Below are positions 25,678 to 32,739 of a stretch of 32,739 bases of DNA, piece by piece; the first letter of the stretch is position 1; each line of letters begins with the position of its first letter. The DNA lies in the NCBI GenBank assembly GCA_023441965.1, contig JAEZNB010000009.1:1-32739 (forward strand). The letters run 5' to 3'. Below the pieces are notes generated by a model that saw nothing but the letters and a program-made list of their open reading frames with translations, did no database searches and had not been told where the DNA came from. Source of the DNA: Bacillota bacterium. GTDB lineage: Bacteria; Bacillota; Clostridia; Lachnospirales; Lachnospiraceae. The translations under genes and the position numbers were made by a program.

Positions 25678-27240
25678 ATGGCGATTCTGTGGAAAGAAAA
25701 CGGAAGCTTTGAGGAAAGTGGCAAGGAACGGGGGGAATCCCTATGGGTCCAAAAGCAATACAGATATAACAGGAATTCAGATGGCAGCTATAAGGAGAGG
25801 ACGGTTCGACCCCCATTAACCGAAGATATCAATGTAGAGGTTGCTGTAATTGGGGCAGGGCTGGCAGGTGTTCTGACAGCATATCTCCTGCAAAAGCAGG
25901 GGATCCAGACAGTGGTGCTGGAATGTAAGGAAGCAGGCAGCGGAATGACGAGGAATACGACCGCTAAGATAACCTCCCAGCATGGGCTGATCTACAGGAA
26001 GCTCCTGACCTATAAGGGAGAACAGCGGGCTTGGGAATATGCGATGGCGAACCAGCAGGCAATCGAGAAATATGAGGAAATCATCAACGAGCTTCAGATA
26101 GATTGTGATTATGAAATCCTCCCGAATTACGTCTATACTTTAGACGATGAATACAAGATCAAACAGGAAGTTGAGGCGGCGCAGAGGCTGGGACTTCCGG
26201 CTTCCTTTACCAAGGAGACGACACTACCCTTCCGGGTGAAGGCAGCAATCCGATTTGACCACCAGGCACAGTTCCATCCACTCAAATTCCTTGATGCAGT
26301 GACGGATAAACTGAACCTATATGAAAATACCAGAGTAACAGAAATCCATAAGGATGGTTTGATTAAGACCGATCAGGGCAGTGTGAAGGCAAAGAAGGTG
26401 ATCATTGCGACCCATTATCCCTTCATCAATGTTCCGGGCTACTATTTCTTTCGGATGCATCAGGAGCGCTTTTATCTAAGTGCCCTTGAAGCAGGAGAAA
26501 CGGCATCGAAAACTCGCTTGGATGGTATGTATCTGGATGCCGATCCGGACGGCTTTTCTCTTCGGAATTATAAGGACCTGCTGATCTTTGGAGGAGTCAC
26601 TCACCGTACGGGGGAGTATCAGCCTAAGGATGCTTATGGTATTATAGAGAAGCATGTCAAGGAATATTACCCGGGGGCCAGGCTTCTGTATACCTGGTCC
26701 AATCAGGACTGTATGACACCGGATTCAATTCCGTATATCGGTACCTATTCCTTGCAGACGCCGAACATCTATGTGGCAACCGGCTTTAATAAATGGGGTA
26801 TGACCGGCTCCATGGTATCTGCCATGATTATCAGTGAAATGATTGCCGGAAGGAATCATGACTACCAGAAGGTATATAATCCTCGCAGACTAATGCTGTC
26901 CGGCAGCAGGGCATTTCTAAAGGATGCCGCAATCATCACAATCAGCCTCCTGTCAGAGTACCTAAAGATTCCTCACGACAGGCTGAAGGATATCGAGAAG
27001 GGGAAGGCCGGTGTGGTCCGCTATGACGGACAGAGGGTCGGAGTATACCGGGATCAGGAGGATAAATACTATTTTGTATCAACGAAGTGCCCGCACTTAG
27101 GCTGTAAGCTGGAGTGGAATCAGAATGAGATGACCTGGGATTGTCCCTGTCACGGCTCACGGTTTGATTATCGCGGTAACCTGATTAATAATCCCGCCAT
27201 GAGGGATACCTTTGACGCCTGCATCAGGAAGAGGAAATAA
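25678..27240 (+). CDS. FAD-dependent oxidoreductase with C-terminal Rieske domain
   Basis: A 520-residue flavoprotein. AVIGAGLAG near residue 55 starts the FAD-binding Rossmann fold of a DAO/glycine-oxidase-type oxidoreductase. GSGMTRNTTAKITSQHG and the later IYVATGFNKWGMTGS are typical of the YhfW-like group. The last ~70 residues form a Rieske [2Fe-2S] domain with C-P-H-L-G-C near 470 and C-P-C-H-G-S near 490 supplying the two Cys/His pairs. It probably passes electrons from an amine or related substrate through FAD and the 2Fe-2S centre; the substrate is unknown. GAGGTG precedes the ATG. The gene sits between tRNA-Asn and tRNA-Leu(AAG). Confidence 0.92.
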   Translation: MAILWKENGSFEESGKERGESLWVQKQYRYNRNSDGSYKERTVRPPLTEDINVEVAVIGAGLAGVLTAYLLQKQGIQTVVLECKEAGSGMTRNTTAKITSQHGLIYRKLLTYKGEQRAWEYAMANQQAIEKYEEIINELQIDCDYEILPNYVYTLDDEYKIKQEVEAAQRLGLPASFTKETTLPFRVKAAIRFDHQAQFHPLKFLDAVTDKLNLYENTRVTEIHKDGLIKTDQGSVKAKKVIIATHYPFINVPGYYFFRMHQERFYLSALEAGETASKTRLDGMYLDADPDGFSLRNYKDLLIFGGVTHRTGEYQPKDAYGIIEKHVKEYYPGARLLYTWSNQDCMTPDSIPYIGTYSLQTPNIYVATGFNKWGMTGSMVSAMIISEMIAGRNHDYQKVYNPRRLMLSGSRAFLKDAAIITISLLSEYLKIPHDRLKDIEKGKAGVVRYDGQRVGVYRDQEDKYYFVSTKCPHLGCKLEWNQNEMTWDCPCHGSRFDYRGNLINNPAMRDTFDACIRKRK

Positions 27241-27340
27241 GGTGGAGAAGCTTTATCAGAGCTTGATTTTCCGGAAGGAGCCATATCAATCTGGCAGTAA
27301 GGAAGACTATATTTTGCACAGCAAAAATACGAAAAAAGTG

Positions 27341-27369
27341 TTGCATTTACCCTACGGGGATGATATAAT
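27341..27369 (+). promoter_or_regulatory. Promoter of tRNA-Leu(AAG)
   Basis: TTGCAT, a 17-base spacer and TATAAT (27364-27369) with a TG extension (TGATATAAT). Transcription should begin near 27376. Confidence 0.7.
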
Positions 27370-27374
27370 CTCTA

Positions 27375-27398
27375 TTGTTCGCTACTGATAGCGAGCAA
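27375..27398 (+). other. 5'-leader hairpin of pre-tRNA-Leu(AAG)
   Basis: TTGTTCGCTA pairs with TAGCGAGCAA (10 pairs, one wobble) around the loop CTGA, starting essentially at the predicted transcription start and ending 6 bases before the mature tRNA. It may affect 5' processing or stabilise the precursor. Confidence 0.55.
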
Positions 27399-27404
27399 TA
27401 ATAT

Positions 27405-27488
27405 GCAGTCGTGGCGGAATTGGCATACGCGCTAGACTAAGGATCTAGTCCGGGTTTCTGGGTAGGGGTTCAAGTCCCCTCGACTGCA
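27405..27488 (+). tRNA. tRNA-Leu(AAG)
   Basis: An 84-nt class II tRNA. Acceptor arms GCAGTCG/CGACTGC are perfect, discriminator A. Anticodon stem CTAGA/TCTAG holds CTAAGGA, giving anticodon AAG, whose A34 would normally be deaminated to inosine. A long variable arm and a standard T arm follow, with no CCA encoded. It is nearly identical to the inverted tRNA-Leu(CAG) 2.1 kb away. Confidence 0.95.
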
Positions 27489-27492
27489 GTTG

Positions 27493-27531
27493 AAAAAAGA
27501 GAATCAAACTTTCGGGTTTGGTTCTTTTTTT
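27493..27531 (+). terminator. Terminator of tRNA-Leu(AAG)
   Basis: GAATCAAAC (27501-27509) pairs with GTTTGGTTC (27516-27524), flanked by an A-run and followed by seven Ts. The last Ts also begin a second hairpin at 27528-27554. Confidence 0.9.
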
Positions 27532-27554
27532 GCGTTCTGAGATCGAACGCAAAA
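27528..27554. repeat. Second hairpin overlapping the terminator T-run
   Basis: TTTTGCGTTC and GAACGCAAAA form a perfect 10-base-pair stem around TGAGATC. It overlaps the T-run of the preceding terminator, so the two structures compete for the same bases. Confidence 0.6.
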
Positions 27555-27887
27555 CCGGAAACATTGCTCTGAGTCTCGATTTCATTGAGCTTTTTTGAAT
27601 TGGGCGTATATAGGCAAGTATGGGTAAGGATTGATGATGAGAAATGGATTTTTAATATTTACGGTGCTTCTATGTCACCTCATGTCACCTGAGGGTTTGG
27701 GGAAAATCATCGATTCTAGTTTTTATATATGTTAGAAGATGTGAGAGCTTTTCTAGAAAATATACGCAAATTTATAATTAATAATCTGATTTTTGTTGTA
27801 TTTTGGAAAAAGTAATGTTATATTTTTACTAGGTATTAATTTATTTATAATTCAATTTATAGAATGTAACTAATGGGAGGAGTAACT
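27555..27887. other. Intergenic region, no gene seen
   Basis: About 330 bases between tRNA-Leu(AAG) and the McrB-like gene, turning strongly A+T-rich rightwards. It contains a tandem repeat TATGTCACCT-CATGTCACCT (27671-27690) and a possible TATAAT at 27846-27851 upstream of the McrB-like gene. I see no ORF, integrase remnant or duplicated tRNA end. Confidence 0.45.
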
Positions 27888-30332
27888 ATGTATAAGTATT
27901 TTTTGGGAGCTTTACGTCCACAACAGAACACTGATAACTTCTTTGTAAAACCCCAATTTGAAATAATTGATGGGCATTTACGGAGTGTTGAAAATCGCAG
28001 AGATGAATTCCCTAATAGTGGTACTATTTTTTTGAATACGACACGATCAACCGGTAGCGGAGATGAGTATAGAGATCGATTATTCAAGTTTAGAATTGAC
28101 TTTCAACAACCTAAATATAAAAGTCCTACATTTGAACCCTCATATGAAAACAGTTGCGCCTATACAATGCAATACGAGGACATAGATCAACTTAAAAATG
28201 ATGAAATCGTAGAGATTATTCCATGTGAAATACCGATTGAAAAGGTTATTGCAGAACAAGCAAATAGAACATTTAAAATTGATCATTGCCCAAGTAAAAA
28301 CATTTTACTGTATATAGGGGAATATTGTTATGGACCATTAGTTTGTATAAATAAAGGCAAGAGTGAAACTAATGAATTATATACGGTTAATATTTTTAGT
28401 GAATCAAACTGCATTAATCGTTACAAGAGAAGTGATTTAGAGACAATAATAAATGAAGGCTATTTTTCATTGTTCCAACAGAACAAGTTATGGTTTATAT
28501 ACAAGCTTGAAACTTTAATGGAAAGAGCTTATATAGATCAAGTGGATTTTATTGATGATTCCTCATTGTTAAAAATATTTGAAAGGATGTTAAATGAATC
28601 AAATACAATAAACGAAATTAAAGCGTATAGTCACGATTTTTTTGAGCAAATACAAAGAATTTCTAATAGTTTCCATGATATCGATACTACGATGAAATAT
28701 AGCAGAGTTGATCGAATTGTGCAAATGATCAAATCTACGGATCGTATTAGCGAGTACCTTACAAAGGTAACATATCAATTTTTTACAGATAATGAAAAGG
28801 CTGAGGAATTTAAAACTCAGTTTTTAATTGATCATCCTGAATATTTTGAAACAATCGCTAAAAAAGATAGCAAATATACGGAGCAACTTGAACTCTTAGT
28901 ACATGAACTAGCAATTAAGGAAAGTGAGATAACTCAAAAACGAGAGGCTCTTGACAATTTACAAAAAAAATTAGAACAAAATGAAATATTGTTCAAGCAG
29001 CTCACGGAAGATGTTATGAATAGCAAAAAAAAGGAACTGTATGAATTAGAGAAGGAAATAAATAATAAAAATGTTGAAATATCAGGATTGGATTATACTG
29101 AAAAGAGATTGAGAACAACAATTTCTACCGCACAGGAAAACCTAGATTCAATAAATAGAGATATTGATACTAAAATATGTGAATGGATTCAAAAGAACAG
29201 AGAAAACGAGATAGTTGATTTGCTGTTTAGAGAAATGAATATGCCTTTGGATAAACCGATGGCTCTAAAAGTATATAGTCAAAATGATCTGATGGAAACG
29301 AAAAACGCACAGGACTTGGTTCTTTTTCTTTCAAGTTTTTTTAAGGAAGCAGGTCGAAATGTATCAATTGATGATATCTATAATTATTTAATCAGTATTA
29401 CGCAGAACTTTATTACGGTTTTTGCAGGCGAACCAGGGTCAGGGAAAACATCATTATGCAAACTATTAGCAAAGGGTTTAGGATTATATACGAATAGGTT
29501 CGCGGAAATCAGTGTTGAAAGAGGATGGACTTCATCAAAGGATTTAATTGGATATTATAATCCAATAACTAAGCACATTGAAAAAACTCAACCGGCTTTT
29601 TCCAGTTGTCTAGAAATAATGAACGAAGAGGTTGAGTCCAATATTAATCCGATTCCATACATAGCATTGCTTGATGAAGCAAATTTAAGCCCAATAGAGT
29701 ATTATTGGTCGAACTTTAACCATTTTAATGATGATAGAAATGATAAGAAAATTGACTATGGAAACGGGCATAGTGTAAAGATTGGCTCTGGTTTGAGGTT
29801 TTTAGCAACAATTAATTATGATCATACTACTGAGGTCTTGTCACCTAGATTTTTAGATCGAGCATGGGTAATACTAATGGAATCAATAAGCTTGGGAGAC
29901 ATAATTGAGATAATTAACGCAGATGAAAATAAGGTGAAAAACAACCAGAGAATTATTGATTTGGCAACTCTTGAGAATTATTTTGGTGATACAAGTGGAA
30001 AAGAAGTCTCTCAACTAACAAAAAAACGCCTTATGCTTATTCTTGAAACATTCAGAGATATTGGAGGGCATGTTCTTAGTAATCGGAGTGTAAAGGCAAT
30101 TGTTAATTATTGTTCTGTTGCAGAAATGTATATGAGTAAAGAAAGTGCGCTGGATTATGCTGTTTCTCAAAAGCTTTTACCACTAATAAACGGTAATGAT
30201 GAGAAGTACCAGGGTTTTTTAGAGGAATTGCAGAAAATTTGCAGAGACAATCAATTGGATAGGTGTTGTAAGATAATTAACAATATTCTTCGTAAATCGG
30301 ATCATTTGTTTTATAATTATTTTAATGCATAA
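27888..30332 (+). CDS. McrB-like AAA+ ATPase with central coiled coil
   Basis: An 814-residue motor subunit of an McrBC-like system. Residues 1-320 are a domain I do not recognise, perhaps the target sensor. Residues about 325-440 are a long charged coiled coil (EKEINNKNVEISGLD). The AAA+ core has Walker A AGEPGSGKTS near 512, a Walker B segment ALLDEANLSP near 591, and ATINYDHT near 638 in the position of the McrB NxxD signature, then SPRFLDRAW. The frame opens at 27873, but GGGAGG (27875-27880) fits the ATG at 27888. It is followed 11 bases later by the nuclease gene. Nucleotide preference (GTP or ATP) cannot be told. Defence by restriction of foreign nucleic acid is inferred. Confidence 0.88.
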   Translation: MYKYFLGALRPQQNTDNFFVKPQFEIIDGHLRSVENRRDEFPNSGTIFLNTTRSTGSGDEYRDRLFKFRIDFQQPKYKSPTFEPSYENSCAYTMQYEDIDQLKNDEIVEIIPCEIPIEKVIAEQANRTFKIDHCPSKNILLYIGEYCYGPLVCINKGKSETNELYTVNIFSESNCINRYKRSDLETIINEGYFSLFQQNKLWFIYKLETLMERAYIDQVDFIDDSSLLKIFERMLNESNTINEIKAYSHDFFEQIQRISNSFHDIDTTMKYSRVDRIVQMIKSTDRISEYLTKVTYQFFTDNEKAEEFKTQFLIDHPEYFETIAKKDSKYTEQLELLVHELAIKESEITQKREALDNLQKKLEQNEILFKQLTEDVMNSKKKELYELEKEINNKNVEISGLDYTEKRLRTTISTAQENLDSINRDIDTKICEWIQKNRENEIVDLLFREMNMPLDKPMALKVYSQNDLMETKNAQDLVLFLSSFFKEAGRNVSIDDIYNYLISITQNFITVFAGEPGSGKTSLCKLLAKGLGLYTNRFAEISVERGWTSSKDLIGYYNPITKHIEKTQPAFSSCLEIMNEEVESNINPIPYIALLDEANLSPIEYYWSNFNHFNDDRNDKKIDYGNGHSVKIGSGLRFLATINYDHTTEVLSPRFLDRAWVILMESISLGDIIEIINADENKVKNNQRIIDLATLENYFGDTSGKEVSQLTKKRLMLILETFRDIGGHVLSNRSVKAIVNYCSVAEMYMSKESALDYAVSQKLLPLINGNDEKYQGFLEELQKICRDNQLDRCCKIINNILRKSDHLFYNYFNA

Positions 30333-30343
30333 CGGAGATCTAT

Positions 30344-32125
30344 ATGGATAAATTAACTATGATTTCTATTACCGGAGAAAAAATTGTGGTATCTTTATTT
30401 AATGATTTACCGAGTTATGACAAGATGGACAAGGACGCTCTCATATTTGAGAACAAAGCTTACTGTTTATCCTGTAATGATCTAGGTGATGTATTAAATG
30501 TTGAAATGTCGATTGGTGATTATGTTCTTCCGAACCTTCAAAGTCGTGATATTGACTGCTACCAAACAACAATGGACATTCATTTTAGTGGGTGTTTTGA
30601 TTTGTGCTATATTACTATAACAGTAACTGAAATTGACGGTAAGGAGTATCAAAAATATACTCCTTACATCTGTGTTGCAACCACAAAAGAAACCAGTGAT
30701 AGGATATTCGAAATGCTGCATGAAATTGAAGATAACATGCCTGAATTTCTTGATATTTGTTTTAGCAAAAGTATGCTTCGGTCAGATGTTGTAAGAAGTA
30801 AGAGAATGAGTATTTGGAATATGATAAGTTTACTTATAATGATTGAAAAAGTATTTACTCAGAATTTATCGATGTTTCGTAATGCAGCCAAATCATGTGT
30901 CGAGATCATTGATCGAGTAGAAGATATTAATAAAGCTCAAAAATTGACTCATGAAAGTTTAAAATGGATTACACAGTCTCCAAACGCACTATCTCGGACG
31001 TATGTTAAGAACGGCATAATGCTACATGGTAAACGCTATATGTTAGATAAGGTTAAAACAGAAGTAAAAAAAACCTCATACAATGTATACGAAAATCTAA
31101 TAATAACTGGGTTTTTAAAGGGAATAGTAGAACTACTTGCTGCTAAAAGATTAGAAATAAGAGAAAAAATAGAATTGATGTCATTAGTTCCAGAAAATGT
31201 ATTGTGTAAAATTCCAAACAATTATGATTTGACTCACAGATGTGTAGCGGTTTTTTATAAAGGAATATTAAGTAAGTTAGATGATCATCATAGTTCTATT
31301 AAGAACTTATATCACACATATCACCGAGTTTTAAACTGTGAAGATTGTTTGGTTTTCGTTAAGCCACCGATGACAAATACTTTTAAACAGATTAAATTTT
31401 ATAGACAGTGCTATATTGCTATTGCTAAATGGTTCGATAGTGGCGATTATAATTTGAATAATATGGATTATGTCTTCAAGTTGAAGACTCTATCAAGAAT
31501 TTATGAATACTACTGTCTGTTAAAGTTACAACGGGCGATACAAGACAATGGGTATACTTTAAATATGAGTTATAAATGTTTATATATGGACAAAGAAGAG
31601 GCAGATCAAAATGAATTGCAGATAAATAATATTTATTCTTATAGTAATAATGTAGTAAAACTTCGTCTCTTCTACGAACCTTATATAAAAGACACTAACA
31701 ATATGGAAGAAATTGAATTGTATAGTACTGGATATAATTTCAATAAGGGTACCTGTGTTAGCAGTTACTGGACCCCTGATTTTCTGTTTGAAATAGACAA
31801 CGGGAGTAGAAAGTACTATTACATTTTCGATGCAAAATTTTCAACCCTAATTAATATTAAAGTAAAGTATTTGAAGGATCTGCTTTTGAAGTATCAATGT
31901 GCTATGGCATCGACTAAGGGTAGTGATTTAACATTGATTGGTATATGTGCGCTTTTTCCTAGCGTTGAGTCTCGGATTTACAACTTTAAGAAGAATAGTA
32001 ATACAATACCTAAGCCTATTCCGTTAGTAAATGCCTGTTCTACAGACTCAAGACAAGGAGATAGAGAAACTCTTAAAAAATATATTGAAGATATAATATT
32101 ATTGGTAAGCAAAGAAAACACATGA
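30344..32125 (+). CDS. McrC-like nuclease subunit (DUF2357 / PD-(D/E)XK)
   Basis: A 593-residue partner of the McrB-like ATPase. The N-terminal ~130 residues are beta-rich. The middle resembles DUF2357, with ARG/LYS-rich helices. The C-terminus carries a PD-(D/E)XK nuclease core: WTPDFLFEID near 477 followed by YIFDAKFS near 494, giving the Asp...Asp-x-Lys pattern of McrC/DUF524-type nucleases. The gene starts 11 bases after the ATPase, with GGAG 6 bases before the ATG, so they form an operon. Both are strongly A+T-rich compared with the left half of the window, suggesting transfer. The nuclease should act only together with the ATPase. Confidence 0.85.
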   Translation: MDKLTMISITGEKIVVSLFNDLPSYDKMDKDALIFENKAYCLSCNDLGDVLNVEMSIGDYVLPNLQSRDIDCYQTTMDIHFSGCFDLCYITITVTEIDGKEYQKYTPYICVATTKETSDRIFEMLHEIEDNMPEFLDICFSKSMLRSDVVRSKRMSIWNMISLLIMIEKVFTQNLSMFRNAAKSCVEIIDRVEDINKAQKLTHESLKWITQSPNALSRTYVKNGIMLHGKRYMLDKVKTEVKKTSYNVYENLIITGFLKGIVELLAAKRLEIREKIELMSLVPENVLCKIPNNYDLTHRCVAVFYKGILSKLDDHHSSIKNLYHTYHRVLNCEDCLVFVKPPMTNTFKQIKFYRQCYIAIAKWFDSGDYNLNNMDYVFKLKTLSRIYEYYCLLKLQRAIQDNGYTLNMSYKCLYMDKEEADQNELQINNIYSYSNNVVKLRLFYEPYIKDTNNMEEIELYSTGYNFNKGTCVSSYWTPDFLFEIDNGSRKYYYIFDAKFSTLINIKVKYLKDLLLKYQCAMASTKGSDLTLIGICALFPSVESRIYNFKKNSNTIPKPIPLVNACSTDSRQGDRETLKKYIEDIILLVSKENT

Positions 32126-32280
32126 AGTATATTACTCATTGTTATGCTCAGTAAGAAAAACATAAGGATTTACATTAATATTAATCTATGAAGCTGATAA
32201 TTATGTATATCAACTCTCCTTTACCCTATTATCAATTTTAGCTAATCAAATTTTCTGAATATCAGACCCTTTACACGCAT

Positions 32281-32625
32281 TTACAGGTATATGTACGTTC
32301 CATCATACATATATCCGGCTTTAATAGCATCCTCCGGAGTGCTATAGCCTAATTTGTTTGCCCTTTCATAATCTGATTCATGTCCAATCCAGCTCTCTTT
32401 AATCTGAGACATTCGGAAATCGAATTCCTGCTGTTTTTTCTTTGTTGCATTAATTGCTTCGGGATGACCATTGAAAAGCATAAATGCAAAGATTACAATA
32501 GCTACCAGTGCAAAAGCTGGGGCAAAAACAGTTTGAATGAGCGACACAAGTACAATTTGAGCCGGTGTTTTTATCGTTAGATTTCGATACACCAACACTG
32601 CAACCGGAATTAAAGTATACGTCAA
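32281..32625 (-). CDS. Small membrane protein
   Basis: A 114-residue protein with one or two hydrophobic segments (about residues 3-13 and 23-50) and a polar C-terminal half with a conserved-looking tail (LGYSTPEDAIKAGYMYDGTYIYL region). It converges on the McrBC-like operon. The start is uncertain: TTG at 32625 with a weak AGGCGAG upstream; the N-terminus may be longer or disrupted. Function unknown. Confidence 0.5.
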   Translation of the reverse strand: MTYTLIPVAVLVYRNLTIKTPAQIVLVSLIQTVFAPAFALVAIVIFAFMLFNGHPEAINATKKKQQEFDFRMSQIKESWIGHESDYERANKLGYSTPEDAIKAGYMYDGTYIYL

Positions 32626-32675
32626 ATCACTCGCCTAGGCTAAATATATTTTTTGTGGCATACTTTAAAAAATGC

Positions 32676-32694
32676 AAAAAACTATTAGTTTTTT
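32676..32694. repeat. Perfect 9-1-9 palindrome
   Basis: AAAAAACTATTAGTTTTTT lies directly before the ribosome binding site of the gene that runs off the window. It could be an operator, a terminator of readthrough, or part of an insertion sequence end. Confidence 0.55.
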
Positions 32695-32711
32695 AAAGGA
32701 GGCCATTTACC

Positions 32712-32739
32712 ATGGATCAAATAACTCACACTGTGCGTC
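32712..32739 (+). CDS. Partial gene at window edge, possibly IS66-type accessory protein
   Basis: AAAGGAGG (32695-32702) stands 9 bases before an ATG that opens a frame MDQITHTVR running off the window. The strong site makes this a real gene start. The nine residues resemble the beginning of IS66-family TnpA-like accessory proteins of clostridia, which I recall by pattern only. If so, an insertion sequence begins shortly before this point. Too short to be sure. Confidence 0.4.

Noticed and set aside
27671..27690. Tandem ATGTCACCT repeats as an attachment site
   Set aside because: Only two 10-base units, no match to the tRNA 3' end and no integrase nearby.

Overview
The window looks like chromosomal DNA of an anaerobic Firmicute, most likely a clostridium of the Lachnospiraceae type. 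The reasons are strong AGGAGG-type ribosome binding sites, a Bacillus/Clostridium-type LexA box, an anaerobe-type hybrid cluster protein, BspA-like leucine-rich repeats, SfsA, glycerate kinase and tRNA-Leu(AAG). This is a judgement from gene content; no database search was possible.

Layout. Positions 1-12950 are mostly moderate-GC, housekeeping-like DNA: a nucleotidyltransferase; an SOS-controlled Y-family polymerase translationally coupled to a small partner; a small membrane protein; a solo DNA methyltransferase; a probable nitrosative-stress operon (hcp, an unknown gene, a hemerythrin) divergent from a Crp/Fnr regulator; sfsA; a small anchored protein; glycerate kinase; and a zinc-ribbon membrane protein. 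From 13000 to 16160 the DNA is visibly A+T-rich and holds one 1000-residue helicase-nuclease. A DMT transporter follows, then a two-gene restriction-modification unit (methyltransferase plus fused PD-(D/E)XK nuclease-methyltransferase), a secreted BspA-like protein and a GIY-YIG nuclease. A tRNA cluster (Leu-CAG on minus, Asn-GTT and Leu-AAG on plus) brackets a FAD/Rieske oxidoreductase. Beyond tRNA-Leu(AAG) the DNA is again very A+T-rich and carries a two-gene McrBC-like system (coiled-coil AAA+ ATPase plus DUF2357/PD-(D/E)XK nuclease). A small membrane protein and the first codons of a possible IS66-type gene end the window.

How the genes fit together. Several genes deal with foreign or damaged DNA: the LexA-controlled polymerase, the helicase-nuclease, the restriction-modification pair, the GIY-YIG protein and the McrBC-like pair. 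The last four kinds sit between 13 and 32 kb, interspersed with ordinary genes, like a loose defence island whose right arm begins at a tRNA-Leu gene. The clearest regulatory circuit is at hcp: a Crp/Fnr-type palindrome is centred 41.5 bases upstream of the predicted hcp start, which predicts activation by the divergently encoded regulator. The best candidates for something undescribed are the WYL-like/SF1 helicase/DUF2726 protein, the coiled-coil McrB-like/DUF2357 pair, the GIY-YIG protein with an unrecognised N-terminal domain, and the unknown middle gene of the hcp operon.
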